The notes beneath the pieces were generated by a model. It was not told where the DNA came from, made no database searches, and worked only from the letters and a program-made list of their open reading frames with translations. A stretch of DNA of 64,000 bases from Stomoxys calcitrans (taxonomy: Eukaryota > Arthropoda > Insecta > Diptera > Muscidae), in the NCBI RefSeq assembly GCF_963082655.1, contig NC_081552.1, positions 124,224,458 through 124,288,457 of the forward strand, read 5' to 3'. This document shows positions 1 to 11,782 of the stretch, in pieces. A program made the translations under genes and the position numbers. Position 1 is the first letter of the stretch, and every line of letters starts with the position of its first letter.

Positions 1-502
1 CAATATGTAAATTTTTACGCGTAGGTGTGGCACCGTCTTGTTGAAACCACATGTCATGCAAGTGAAGCTCTTGCATTTTGTGCAAAAAAGTTGGATATCA
101 TCTCAGGGTAGCGCTCACCGTTCACAGTTATGTTACGATTCGCATCATCTTTGAAGAAGTACGGTGATGATGCCAATTATGCCACCAGCCCATAAATTGG
201 TAGATCTTGCAAAGCTTCTGGTTGATCTTTACTCCAAAATCGACAATTCTTCTCATTTACGTACCCATTGAGCCAAAAATTAGCTTCGTCGTAAAATGGA
301 AGAAGCTCGCAATGAACTTTCTTAATAAATCACACATTTTCATAATAAAATTTAAAATTTTGCAAACGTTGTTCGTTTGTAAGACGATTCTTGGTTAAAT
401 TATAGCCAAACTGAAGATGTTTGACAGTGAAACAAAACACGAAACAGCGTTAACTGTTTAAACCAGTGTTGCCAAAAAGATAGAAGCTAAAAAATCACCC
501 TT
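1..502 (-). mobile_element. Tc1/mariner (DD41D-like) element, 5' part, cut by window edge
   Basis: On the minus strand this reads as a decayed transposase gene of the family seen again at 33273-34036. The outer end is AAGGGTGATTTTTT at 489-502, followed outward by TA at 503-504, the expected target dinucleotide. The start codon of the related copy (ATG before NRLTNE) is AAG here. The region between the N-terminus and the catalytic core is deleted, so the start runs almost directly into FYDEANFWLNGYVN (about 250-300), which carries the first catalytic Asp. WFQQDGAT near 25-60 carries the second. The third acidic residue would lie beyond base 1. Frameshifts and the lost start make it inactive. 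Family assignment rests on motifs and the shared ends. Confidence 0.75.
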
Positions 503-504
503 TA

Positions 505-1269
505 CTATGTATGTATGTTCATTTCAGCAATGGTGGCAAGTGTGGTAAAAGCAAACATCAATACAGCTATGGTGCCAATGATGCCAATCAACCGTGTAAC
601 TTCAAATTCATTATGAAAAGAAACCGTGTAAAAAAGAGTTGAGTGTACTCTATATTTCGCACTACCCTGCATGCAACCACGCACTTCTTGCTGAGTTCAC
701 TAGCAATCAAGGGTTCATTCAATCGGTTTTTGCAACCCTTTAGTGTTATTTGTTAGTGTATTGTAGTTTTGATGACTTTTTCCCTTGCCTATAAATTTGG
801 AATCACGAGTTCTGCAAAATCCTCAAATTAAACCTAATTTCTAGGTTGATAAATCAACCGGCTTTATCTTAAAAACGTTTTATTAAACCGGTTTGAATTT
901 TGACATTTTTAGAAAATTGGTTACTTTTTATAAAAGTGAAAAAGTAGAAAACAAAACTCTTTTAAGACGAAATTTCAATCAATTTTACTTATAGATTTTT
1001 TTTTTAAATTAGCAAGACAACATTTTTATGATTTTTTTGAAGTCAAATTTTCTCAAAATACAATTTTTTAGGGTTTAACTTGCTGTAGTTGCCATCTTTT
1101 TCAAAAAATTTATTAATTATCTTCCTATGCGAAGACTCCATGAGTCGCAAGCTAGACGAAATAAACTAGGCGTAAAAATATTAAACACTACCAGATGCAT
1201 GAAATTCTGGGCAGAACAATTACATGTAACTCAGACCGCTAACCGCTCAGAAAAAAATTGTTTAACCCT
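505..1269. other. AT-rich non-coding stretch
   Basis: No motif-supported gene or repeat was recognised. The sequence is AT-rich with long A and T runs. Short open frames here look random. Confidence 0.5.
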
Positions 1270-1800
1270 CATCTCTATCCTATACATAACCATCAGTGGT
1301 GAACAAAATATTGCAAATTAATTTTATCTGGCAATATTTGTATGATTACAATCTTCAACTTGGTTAAATTTTGCCGTTTCTCTAGAGTGTATATTATTAG
1401 CAGTATACACATTTTATTTAATCATTCTATGAATTGGTTTGATTTCACCTATACATAACCAATAATTTTGAAAACGAAATTAAACTTCGAATCCCACTTA
1501 CGATAATAATCACGAACTTCTTATGAAAATTAAGATACATGTACACCAAATCCATAGCTGATAGTCAGTTTATAACCATTCAATGCAAAGTAACAGGTAT
1601 ATGGCAAATGTTGGTATTGCCTATCCTATACATAACCAGTGGTGGTGAAAAAAGCTGAAGAAATGAGATTTAAACTGGCAGTGCATGTGTGATAATAATC
1701 ACCAACTTGTGCTCACGAATAAATATCACCTTATCCGCATCTGATGGCGGCACATAACCAATGGTGGTGAAAACGAACGTATAACTGACATAAACAATGA
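1270..1800. repeat. Degenerate tandem repeat, about 4 units
   Basis: A motif close to CCTATACATAACCA followed by a GGTGGTGAAAA-like stretch recurs near 1279, 1448, 1625 and 1750, about 125-177 bp apart. A second landmark, GATAATAATCACNAACTT, recurs between them (near 1501 and 1690, with a weaker match near 1343). The units are strongly diverged. I do not recognise the family. Confidence 0.55.
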
Positions 1801-3647
1801 GTGAGTGCACCCCATTTTGGTGGAAACACTACACATTGTGCGTACTTTTATGTATGGATGTGTGCATTCACACTGGATTATAATCATTCCCCAAATTTAT
1901 AAATTTCGGGATATGTACTGTAATACTGCATTAGAAGCACTGGCAACGACAGAGAAAAATAGTTTGTGGTAGCCGTGTCGTTCAATCAGTAATTTTTTTT
2001 ATATGTCAAACAATGAACGGATTTTCTAAATATTAGTTTCATCCTCATACGGTAATCAATGTTACTGAATTAGGCCAGAGCGTCAACGAAAAGTTTTTTT
2101 GTTCATAAAAGTGGGATCACATGGTGGTTAATACTTGATTTTGTATGCATGAAAATTGTTTGATGTGCCAACATCAGTTTGTTGTATAATAATTAATGCA
2201 ATTAAAAAAAAATAAATGGCAAAATTGTTCGACATAAGTGTGAATGCCAACTATCTGAGGACTGTTTTAAAGGTGTTTTGATATTGCTAATTGATATCTC
2301 AACCAGACGTTCAAGAGGGGTTTTTCGACAAAAAAATATTAACTCCATAAATAAAGTTAATTTTTCGGAAAAGCAAAGTCAATGCCTAGTCTTACTGTGA
2401 ACTTTTATGAGCTACAGTTTCTTTTCATCATTAAAACTAAAACTGAATAATCAGACAAATACTAAGTTTTTCGTACAAAGGGTAGATAAAATCATTTTCA
2501 GAGAACATGTACTCGTACGTATACAAAAGTGAGCTTTCTTCATATGACCCTTTCAAGCTAGGTGCGAGTTCAGCTGTTTTGTGATACTAAGTTTCACCAT
2601 GAATGGTGAAATTATTAAATGAAACATTTTTCTCTAGCAGTACTTTATGAGTTTCACAGTGAAATGCTTAACTATAAGAGGGAAGAAAATGGTTCAATAG
2701 TGGCGATAGCACATATGATGCTCGAAGAAGACTTGTGCGCCTTTGCAGTTTCTTGTGTCTTTGCTTACCGTGAAAGTGAGTAGGAAAGAGAGGGAGTGGG
2801 CAATTTTTCAGGTCATCATTATTTTTGTTTACACCAATGTATTAATTTTATGTCAGCTACGAGATTTTTTAAATGAAATGACCATTTAACTACATTATTT
2901 ATTGAATCTTTAAGTTTTGAAAATCCATATTAATAAATTAATTAAATGTTTATTTATCAATATCTGCACGAATTAAAGCAAAATTTGCATTACGGTACAA
3001 GGGGGATACTTCTTTTAAATCAATGAGCGATGTTTAATTCAATTTATGACACCTTAATAAAATACTTTTTTTATATTTGAGTCTGGTGTGCCGCAGAGCG
3101 ATAACTTCTTACAGGGAAGTTTTACAAGGCTGAAGGCCTCACAGGGAAGGAAAAACACCCACTAATAAACGCGTTCAGCATTATGGTCGGTCATGCAGTC
3201 CTGCGGCACCTGCGGCACCAAAACGACAAATGTCATATCGCACAAACGATGCCAATGTTAGTTGTCTTTAGCCAATTTTGGGCGATGTGACCGTCTTTTA
3301 GGCACGGTGACATGTTATAAAAATGATTTTAGACCTTTAATGACAACAGATATGACACACAGTGCTGCCAGCCTGCTTCTCCGTAAAAAATCGTCAAAAA
3401 TGTTAGAAAAAATCGCCGCTCTCTTAAACGAAGGGTGAAAGACCACTAAAATGTTTATCGATACCTTTACTTCACAAATGTTGGAGGTTGATTAATTTTT
3501 TTTTTAATATTTTCATTAAAAATATATAATTTTTACTGTAAAAACAAAACAAATGATAACAAAAGATATGGAATTCAGACTTAAATATGATTGGAGGGCT
3601 AATAACATTTAACATGTGTTATTAAATAAAGTGTAGTTACATGTTAT
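1801..3647. other. Non-coding, no recognised element
   Basis: Mostly AT-rich sequence without supportable genes. A GC-richer island at about 3075-3300 (rich in TGCGGCACC and AGGGAAG words) differs in composition from its surroundings and may be an old transposon scrap, but I could not assign it. Confidence 0.4.
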
Positions 3648-3775
3648 GGGTCGATGTTGTTAACATCAAGCTATTTTCTGCATATCATTTGACATTTCAG
3701 ATTAACTCAATTTTTATGATGTAAATTTACACAATCGAGCAAAGCGTTAAAGATATGCAAAATCAACATCGACCC
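3648..3775. mobile_element. Short MITE-like inverted-repeat element
   Basis: A 128-bp segment is bounded by perfect 12-bp terminal inverted repeats, GGGTCGATGTTG at 3648-3659 and its complement at 3764-3775. The arms are extended imperfectly by GCATATC-type words. Flanks are TTAT and TTAA, so a target duplication is suggested but not clear. No coding capacity. Superfamily unknown. Confidence 0.5.
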
Positions 3776-3876
3776 TTAAAATTTAATCAATCATGCGGAT
3801 TTGTCGTGCGAAGTCAACCATAGACCATAATTCCGAACTTGTTTAAGTTAAGATTTGGGTGTAGCTCCTATCTATA

Positions 3877-4279
3877 CAGTCATTGGCATTAGTATTTTGA
3901 CAAACTATTTTTCTTATCTTACAGAAATTTTTAAAACAATAAAATTTGCTAATATGACTAAAAGTAGTAATAAATGGTCTAACTTAAAACTTCATATTTA
4001 TTTTTATTTAAGCTTTATTTTCGAATAAAATATCAAGGCAATTCACTTCGCCCATGCTCTAGTTGCTATTAATTTGATCATAAAATAAATTATATTTTAT
4101 TTATTCATATAATAAAATTAAATGTCAAAATACTTATGCCACCCAACATATAAATACATAGTTGGCTTAATATTTTATTCAAATTGAATGAAAATAAATA
4201 TGAAGCTTTAAATTTGACCATTTATTCGACAAATTCGATATTTTATATTCAAGAATTTCTGTAAATATGCCGATGACTG
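3877..4279. mobile_element. Tc1-like MITE with long imperfect inverted arms
   Basis: The ends are CAGTCATTGGCAT (3877) and the complement of CAGTCATCGGCAT (ending 4279). The arms stay similar for about 150 bp, including TTACAGAAATT, AATAAATGGTC and CTTCATATTTATTTT on both sides. TA lies immediately left (3875-3876) and two bases off on the right (4282-4283), as for a TA-inserting element with a small indel. It sits inside a family D element. No transposase is encoded. CAGT...AAGTATTTTGACA-type ends fit Tc1-like elements. Confidence 0.65.
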
Positions 4280-4489
4280 TGTATATATATTTCCCGATTT
4301 TCACTTCTAGAGCCACTGCCAGCGCACTTATTGACAAATCTTCTCAACCTTTTGTCAACCGATTGTCACGAAAATTGGAATATATATTCGTAATTCTCTT
4401 ATAACTGTCGTCACTTTTGTTAAAGTTAAAATATATATATATTTTGCCATATTTGCTCTAACAGAGTCGTAGTTATTACATATTTGATA

Positions 4490-4496
4490 TAGCTCC
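4490..4496 (+). repeat. Target-site duplication of LINE copy 1, left
   Basis: TAGCTCC here is repeated at 6879-6885, directly flanking the LINE on both sides. A 7-bp duplication is consistent with target-primed reverse transcription. Confidence 0.6.
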
Positions 4497-4727
4497 ATGG
4501 TGGACCCCAAAGCATGTTGGTCTAAGGAAGGACTGCAGAAAACTCTTCAACAGAACAAAAGCAACAAGAACACCACACGATTAGGACATCTATAAGGCTG
4601 AGCTAAGAAAATTTAAAGGCAAGCTTTGAACGGCTCAGAACAAATCCTGCAGCTCCGTGGAGGATTCATCTGAGGCCTCTAAGCTAAGGAAGATTCTGTC
4701 CTCGAGACCTATTACAGTGGGGTATAT

Positions 4728-5809
4728 TCAGAAGTCAGTGAACGTATAGACAATATCTAGTGAAGAAACACTACAACTACTCGTTGATACACATTTTCCG
4801 GGAAATTCTCCAACGGAAAACGTGGCGCCAGAAGAGTTTGTCACCGATATGCTTTCGTCGGAGGCCATTAGAGAAATTGTGTCTGAGACGAAAATCCTTT
4901 GTGCGATAAAAAGTTTCGACTCCTTTAAGTCGCCAGGACCAGATGATATATCACCGGTTGAATTACAAACTGTGTCTGATAGATTGCTTCCTTGGCTTTG
5001 GGAGATATACCTATGAGATGGAGTGACACGAAGGTCAGTCATTCCGAAAACAAGCAAACTCTTGAGAGGATGATAGAAACATATCGTAGGGCAAATATTC
5101 CTTTAGATCGCCTGTCGCGGCAGCAGCATGCATATAGTAAAGGCAAATCCACTGAAACAGCCCTTCAAGACCCAAAGGAATATAAAATGTTAGCATTTCT
5201 TGGCATTGAAGGTACTTTCAATAATGTAAAACCGACATCAATCATGAATGAGTTGGAGTCTCTAGGCATCAACTCTACCGTAAGAAAGTTTATTAATAAC
5301 TTAGTTACTAAAAGATGAGACAGGCTTAGGATCTGTGGATCTAAAAAGATGGGTCAGCAGAAGAACTCCTCAAGGAGGTGTACTGTCTCCTCTACTTTTG
5401 AATATAGCCATTAACAATATATTGTTGTATCCGGAGGAAACAGGCGTAAAAGTATTCGCGTAAGCTGATGACTTGGCAATTGGCCTATGGAAACGTTTCC
5501 CAGCACTCAAAGAGATATACTTCAGGAAGCTCTACGTACAACAGCAAAGTGGGCTACCGAAAGTGGTCTGCGTATAAACCTGTGCAAGACAGCAGGGGAT
5601 ACAAGTTGCCTACAGTGGAACCTGTCTCCTTGAGTGAAGAGAATGTTTCATTTACAGAATGCGCAAAATACCTGGGTGTTTCGCTGGACAGGAAATTTAA
5701 CATCAAATCCAACATTTTGGAAAGGGCAAGAAAGGCAACTCTTGCCCTATATACCTGCAAGAGAGCCATTGGCAAAAGTTGGGGATTTAGACCACGTGTC
5801 ATGCATTGA
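4728..5809 (+). pseudogene. LINE copy 1 reverse transcriptase (degraded)
   Basis: Recognisable in pieces across frames: SFDSFKSPGPDDISPVELQ (RT block 1) near 4913-4970, RQQHAYSKGKSTETALQ near 5118-5168, and FLGIEGTFNNVKP near 5197-5237 in place of the usual FLDIEGAF, so the first palm Asp is Gly. The region between block 1 and QHAY is shortened relative to copy 3. In the YADD box the Tyr codon is a stop (TAA at 5461-5463, then GCT GAT GAC). The thumb word AKYLGVSLDRKFN is at about 5665-5703. It cannot encode active enzyme. Confidence 0.7.
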
Positions 5810-5935
5810 GTACATACTGCAGTTGTCAGACCTATAATGCTATATGGTGTTGTGGTCTGGTGGACGGCGCTTCAAAAATCCACCTACTGCTCAATACTTA
5901 AACGGATCCAAAGGACGACACCATCCGATGCTCTG

Positions 5936-6780
5936 ACTTTAATGCAACCGATTGGAATTATGATATCCCTGGTAACAGAAGTTACATAGACTTCAATACG
6001 GATGGTTCCAAACTAAACGACCAGGTGGGCTTTGGGTTGTACTCTAAAGATCTAGAACTGGTCATATTAAAAAGGTTACCTGACCACTGCAGTGTGTATC
6101 ATGCAGTGTGCAATTAAGGAAGTAGTGGAATGGCTAAGATATAATGTCATTACGAAGACTGGCATAAATATCTTCTCAGATAGCCAGGCAGCCATTAAAT
6201 CCCTGGAGAAAGTATTTCTGAACACAAAAACTGCCCTCGACTGTGGCAGATCCTTCAACAAGATGGCTGAACAGTTCAAAATCCACCTGTTCTGGGTGCC
6301 GAGCCACAGAGATATCCCAGGGAATTCTTTAGCAAACGAGCTTGCGAGACTTGGAACTACCTTACACATTCCAGGGATACTGGCATCTGTGGGTATGTCT
6401 CTAGCAACGGGTAAGCTAAATTCTCAAGACCAGGCCCGAAGGGCAACAAATGATAGATGGTTACTAAGAGGGTCTAATGCTTTGCTGTCATTGGCAAGAA
6501 CAGACGTCTCAGCCATTGTGTCCGCCATGACAGTTCACTGTCTAATCGGAAACATGCTGACGGACTGAAGGTTGCCGGCAACGACTTTTGCTGAAGCTAT
6601 AGGGACATCGAAGAAGAAGAGACTATAGAACACCTTATGTGTGTGTGTCCCGCTCTAGCAGTCAGAAGGAGCTCCACTTTAGGTTCTCATTTTTTTGAGA
6701 ACATGTCTCATTTAGCGAATGTGAACATTCGCAAGTTATTGGGCTTTTTAAAGCGATCTGGATGGTTCAACGTTAGGAAC
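5936..6780 (+). pseudogene. LINE copy 1 RNase H and C-terminal knuckle (degraded)
   Basis: DFNTDGSKLNDQVGFGLYS at about 5990-6045 is RNase H motif 1 with its Asp. NIFSDSQAAIKSL at about 6165-6205 supplies a second Asp, and FWVPSHRDIPGNSLANE at about 6290-6345 is the terminal motif. The Glu-bearing segment (QAEILAI in copy 3) is disrupted at 6095-6120. A C-terminal IEEEETIEHLMCVCPALAV follows at about 6610-6665. RNase H would remove RNA template during cDNA synthesis. Several frames and stops make it non-functional. Confidence 0.7.
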
Positions 6781-6956
6781 TAGAAGGTATCTTCCTTCTT
6801 CTGTTCCTGTGATATCACAATGGACGAAAACGTTTAAATGAGTCTGATGGCAGACTGCCACTTATACCTAATCTAATCTAGCTCCCTTATAGGGTTAGTG
6901 CAGGGTATTATACAGTCGGCCCCGTCGATTTTTTTCTTACCTCACTGGTTTTAATA

Positions 6957-7580
6957 TATTTTCTAAAAAATCCAGTAACATAAAAATTTAATCCTGGCCG
7001 AAGGCCATTTAATTTACCCATATACAATAGAAAGATTTATTAATAGTGTGAGCATTATTAACGAGCCAAAAATCAGCGTCAAGAGGATTTATTTGCATTG
7101 TTAGCCTTGTACGAACTTCATTAGCAGTGAAAATACCTATTAAATTTTTGCGAAATCCAACTGACTGTATTCTTCGCCAATCTTCGTAAAAAAAAACACA
7201 CACACAACAAAGACAATAGAGCTGGCAAACTATCGATGGTAATATTGATAGTTTAGTTTTTTTGTCAGTGTCGGTTGTTTTTAATACTATCGGTAAGATT
7301 AAGTTTTTTTGTTGAAATATACACTTTTTGATAAAAAATTATTGGGTTAAAGGTCTGGTTATGCTCTCGTAAATGTAGAAAAATATATTAGCTGTTTTGT
7401 TTTGCTATATGAAAACCACATGCAAACGATTACCGATCGTCTGAGGACCTTAACCGGGAAGTGGAATTCAGTAAAAACAAAATTTTATGTTCCGTTCTAG
7501 TGGGAGCTGATAAATATTTAAATTTCATAACCAAAAATGTGTATTTAGAAAACTACTAGTTCTATGCTATGATTTCTATT
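6957..7580. other. AT-rich spacer
   Basis: No gene or repeat family recognised. A short (CA)n tract occurs at about 7195-7206. The stretch otherwise looks like unannotated non-coding DNA. Confidence 0.45.
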
Positions 7581-8105
7581 TGATGGTTAAGGTTAATGCT
7601 TAGCCCACCATATAAAGATGAGTTTACTCGGAAGCCAGACTGGTCCATTGTGATACCCTATTGCGAAAAAATGGTGTGGGCGAAAAGGAAAAGTGAAAGT
7701 AATGTCTCCTATCCGGCGTAATGGTTCACTGGAACCCAAGTTAGCGCTATGTCGTGAGTCCGAAGCCTATTCAGGGATTTGAAACACCCCAACACTGGCT
7801 TCTAACTTACTGCCTCCGAACCCAAGCCTTGAGGGCCGCCATACTGCCCACATAAATCATGAGTTTCGAAAACAGTGACCTTTTCATGATGTCGCTGATC
7901 GTCGACAGAAATTTGCCTCGTATCAGTAGAACGTTGTCGTTCGCATATGCGAACATTCTTATGTCATCCCTGTTGAGACCCAACAGGAGAGACGCTTCCA
8001 CTTCGTGGAAATCCGTTTCCTTCGATGCGCCCTTTAGAAATGCATGTTGTGCCATTGAGGTATAAATTAAATTCTCGTGCGTGAGGGTGGGACTCACCTT
8101 CAGGC
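7581..8105 (-). mobile_element. LINE relic (R1/LOA group), 3' end with internally deleted RT
   Basis: On the minus strand from 8105: MAQHAFLKGASKETDFHEV resembles the RT segment QHAF-KG-STETALHE. It is fused after a deletion to MFAYANDNVLLIRGKF, a YADD box changed to YAND. Downstream, at about 7580-7720, the 3' UTR-like part includes GGTATCACAATGGACCA, resembling the UTR word in the LOA-like copies, and ends in a TTAACC-rich tail. A 5'-truncated, internally deleted, dead copy. Clade uncertain. Confidence 0.6.
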
Positions 8106-8576
8106 CTTTGTTGTTAACAAAATTGTTTTGTTTGAAATCTCAAATGCTACGTTATGTAATAAGCTTAATTGACTCATTATATTTACGGTACACTTATACT
8201 ACATTTGTAGTACATTAACGAGAGCATAACCAGGATTTAACCAACAGTTCCATAATTCATAAGCCAAACGTTCGTTTTTGAATAGAAAGCCTTAGAAAAT
8301 AAAACAAAAAAATCAAACATTTCCACAATTCAATTATTAGCCAATCACACTGAAAGTTTGTGATTTAATTCCCCAAACCCACGGTTTCAGTTGTTATGAT
8401 TGGCCGATTTAATTTCTTAACAATAATAATCATGTGAATGCTATGTTAGAGAGGAGTACTCTAAATTTGGAAATTTCTGCCTAATTCCAGTTGAAAATGT
8501 ATTCCAATTTTCCTGTGAATTTATCTAAACTAAAATACCTCTTATTTAAACCCCACAACTCAGTGATCAGTTAAAG
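8106..8576. other. AT-rich spacer
   Basis: No supportable gene or repeat. Confidence 0.45.
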
Positions 8577-10275
8577 TCCTTTTTTGGATGTGGTGGTCCC
8601 CAGAGACTTTGTCCCACCAGTGAAAGTCAATTTCTTGCTCTACTCCCAAAGACGGTTCATTTAAGATCCATGGTCGGTAAATATGTCCGATTTGAGGGGT
8701 TTTCTGGTAGTGGGGCAACCCACGAAACACTTAGGTGGTGGATTGAAGTAGCCAAACTCTTTGCCCCGTAAGTGGATATCAGATTCACACTCCACTCTCA
8801 AAGAATCATATTGGAGCTACATATTGCTATAGTCGGTATATATGTGTGGTTTAGGGGGAGTTTATGAGGTAAGGCGTTCTCGAAACGCTTGGCCATGAAA
8901 CAGATTTGAGCCCCTTTTTGCCATAATCCACAAATATGTCCAGTTTGAGGGGTTTGCAGGATGGGCGGCCACTTTCGTACTTAGCCCTGAAAAAATATCA
9001 ATATCGTGCTCTACTTTCAAATTTCTTTAATTTGAGCACCAATCGCCATTGGTGTAGAGAGAGTTTATGGGGTGACACGGCCCCAAACATTTGGCCTTAA
9101 AATTGGATATCAAATTTGTTTTCTTTTATCAAATACCTATTTTTTATCGCTATTGTAGGCAATCATGACCGGTTTGAAGGGAATTTAGAGGCGGACCCAG
9201 AAATAATATCAGCATCGTGCTTGAGCACGATTTTGTTTGAGCCCCATAATGTCAAGCATTTTGAAGGAAGGTATCAAGATATTCAGGGCTGCGGGTATCG
9301 TTCAGATTCACGCTAATTATTTCTTTTTGCATTGGTTATCTACATTCAGAATTATATTTCAAAGCTACCACTTGGGACACCACATTCTTAAAGATCCGCA
9401 GATCCTGTTTAGTAGAGCGTTCTCTTCTATAAAGGCCTTTTATTTATATCCTATTCTATCCTGATCAGCCTTCATATTTTATTTTATGTTATTCATATAT
9501 TATTTGAATTCCTTTTTATTTGGGTAGGATAGGCCTTCTGACACGTCCTTTCATTTTAATACAATATATTCTCGGTCATCCAATATGACAGTTTGGCGTT
9601 GCATTTATAGGGAGAAGAGGGTCGGCCCCCCGACGCTAAGAACCAAACGACAATTTATTTGAGTCTTTTATAAAGACTCAAATAAATGTCCTGCGGAATG
9701 GTAGGACGTGACCCAGATAATTGAATCCTTATACCAACGTTGGATTCAAAATATACTGTCATAGACCTTTCTTTAAATTGTCATATTATCCCGATCGAAC
9801 AACATGTGCTATTGAAGGCTATTTAGTGGGTAGGTTGGTCCCAGACTATGTCCTAATTGTGCATACCCATTTTGTGACGTTGGACGTTTATGCCGGTTTT
9901 GGGGGTTTCTGGTGTTGGTAAGGCCCCGTAGGCACCTTGGACCAGATTCTTATAACAAATGTGTACTCAGCTTTCAAATATCTTTCGTTTGATACCCATA
10001 TTGTCCCAATCGGTAAATACGTCCTGCTGAGGGGTTTTGGTAGGTGGAGAGGCGCCTCAGACCCAAGCAATAAATTTTTATATCAGCATTGGACTCTACC
10101 TTTAAATAGCTATCATTCGATGTCCATATTTTCCCAATTGGTAAATTTGTCCCGGTTGGTGGTTTTGGGGGATGGGGAGGGACCTCAGACACCAAAAAAT
10201 AAATATTTGTGTCCGATTTGTATTCTACTTTTAAATACATTGCTGAAGCCTCTTGAGGTTGATATAACCATATCT
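8577..10275. repeat. Degenerate dispersed repeat, family E (irregular internal units)
   Basis: Words like GGTAAATATGTCCGATTTGAGGGG followed by a G-rich GGNGGGGCGGCC-like stretch recur near 8674, 8836, 8930, 9160, 10012 and 10139, separated by TTTGAGCCCCATATTG-type words. Spacing is irregular, about 100-230 bp, and units are strongly diverged. The array stops at the left edge of LINE copy 2, so the LINE probably landed in it. I do not recognise the family; open frames inside it are not genes. Confidence 0.55.
9653..9687. repeat. Perfect 16-bp hairpin
   Basis: ATTTATTTGAGTCTTT (9653-9668) and its exact complement (9672-9687) are separated by TAT. A GC-rich GGTCGGCCCCCCGACG word lies just upstream at about 9620-9635. 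It could be an element end or a cruciform-prone site; no function is shown. Confidence 0.6.
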
Positions 10276-11782
10276 TAGGGCAAAGATCCCTGGAGATCGC
10301 CTGTCACGGCAGCAGCATGCATATAGTAAAGGCAAATCCACTGAAACAGCCCTGCACGTCCCAGTCGGCTACAAGGAGGGTTCTCTCGCTGTCAAAGGAA
10401 TATTAAATGGTAGCATTTCTTGGCATTGAAGGAACTTTCAATAATGTAAAACCGACGTCAATCATGAAGGAGTTGCAGTCTCTAGGCATCAACTCTATCG
10501 TAAGAAAGTTTATTAATAACTAACTTACTAAAAGATGCATTATGGCAGGCTTGGCATCTGTGGATATAAAAAAAAGGTTGGGTCAGCAGAGGAGCACCTC
10601 AAGGAGGTGTACCGTCTCCTATACTTTGAAATATATAGCCATTAACAATATATTATTGTCTCTGGACGAAAAAAGGCGTAAAAGTGGTCGTGTATGCTGA
10701 TGAAGGGGAAATTTGCTAGCACTCGAAGAGATATACTGTGGGAGGCTTTTGCAAAGTGGACTACCGAAAATGGTCTAGGTATAAATCCGTGACAGAAGTA
10801 GTTCTATACAAGTTATACAAGTTGCCTACAGTGGAACCTGTCCGCTTCGAAGGAGAGAATGTTCCATTTACAGAAAGCGCAAAATACCTGGGTGTTTTGC
10901 TGGACAGGAACTTCAAATCCAACATTTTGGAAAGGGCAGGAAAGGCAATTCTTGCCCTATAAACTTGCAAGAGACCCATTGGCGAAAGTTTGGGGTTAAG
11001 ACAGCGTGTCATACATTGTCATACGCTTCAAAAGTTCACCTTCTGCTCAATAATTAACCGGATCCAACGGATGGTTTGTTTGTGCATCACAGCCGCAATG
11101 AGGACGACGTCTTCTGATGCACTGAATTTAATATTACATCTAATGCCTCTGGATATTGTGGCTACCCAAATTGCAGCGACCACTGCCGTGAGGTTAAGGG
11201 AGCTTTCTCATTGCTCATGTGGCAGCTACGGACACTGTGTTATCCTTGATACAATATCCGATGTTCCAGGCAATGTGGATTGCACCCTACCTGAGCCGCT
11301 TTTTTGAAAAAAAATACTGAACCAATATTCCTACTAAAACCGATTGGAAGTACGATATCCCTGGTAACAGAAGTTACATAGACTTCTATACGGATGGTTC
11401 CAAACTAAACGACCCGGAGGGCTTTGGTTATTTCTAGAACAGGTCACTGTCTAATAGGAAACATGCTGACAGACTGAAGGTTGCCAGCAACGACTTTTGC
11501 AGAAGCTGTGAGAACGTCGAAGAAGAAGTGACTATAGAACATATACAGTGTGTGTGTCCCGCACTAGCAGTCAGAAGGAGTTCCACTTTAGGTTCTCATT
11601 TCTTTGAGAACCTGTCTAATTTAGCGGATGTGAACATTCGCAAGTTATTGGGCTTTTTAAAGCGATCTGGATCGTTCAACGGTAGGAACTAGAAGGCACC
11701 TTCCCTCTTCTGTTCCTTTCGTATCACAATGGACGAAAATGTCTAAGTGAATCTGATGACAGCCACCCAAACCTAACCTAAC
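10276..11782 (+). mobile_element. LINE, LOA-like family, copy 2 (truncated, internally deleted)
   Basis: Begins abruptly in the RT at the QHAYSKGKSTETAL block (10300-10355) and ends in ACCTAACCTAAC near 11780. The YADD box is TAT GCT GAT GAA (10692-10703), YADE. The thumb segment AKYLGVLLDRN is at about 10880-10915. RNase H keeps motif 1 (DFYTDGSKLN, about 11380-11412) but then jumps, through a deletion, to the C-terminal knuckle (NDFCRSCENVEEEVTIEH, about 11490-11545). It closes with LGFLKRSG just before the UTR. The left edge is approximate. Confidence 0.7.

Larger units (their letters stand above)
4497..6878 (+). mobile_element. LINE, LOA-like family, copy 1 (5'-truncated)
   Basis: A non-LTR retrotransposon lacking its endonuclease half. 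Order: the tail of the linker, RT finger/palm, RT thumb, RNase H, a C-terminal EEETIEHL..CVCPAL segment, a short 3' UTR containing ATCACAATGGACGAAAA, and a (CTAAT)-like tail. The RT-RNase H combination and the word QHAYSKGKSTETAL suggest the LOA clade or a near relative; I and R1 clades are alternatives. Two other copies of the same family lie at 10276-11782 and 48560-52375. Frameshifts and stops are scattered throughout. Confidence 0.7.
3848..6956 (+). mobile_element. Family D Helentron/DINE-like element, interrupted twice
   Basis: Pieces of one family D element, related to 37897-38472, lie at 3848-3876, 4282-4496 and 6879-6956. Landmarks are GATTTGGGTGTAGCTCC (3852), GATTTTCACTTCTAGAGCC (near 4297) and the distal end AGGGTATTATACAGTCGGCC...CTCACTGG (6902-6952), in the same order as in the other copy. 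The element is split first by a MITE (3877-4279) and then by a LINE (4497-6878). The 3' stem-loop arms GTCGG/CCGTCG-like are worn. It encodes nothing. Confidence 0.6.

Noticed and set aside
3075..3300. GC-richer island as a gene exon
   Set aside because: No long open frame or domain motif; direct and inverted GCGGCACC words point to repeat-derived DNA.
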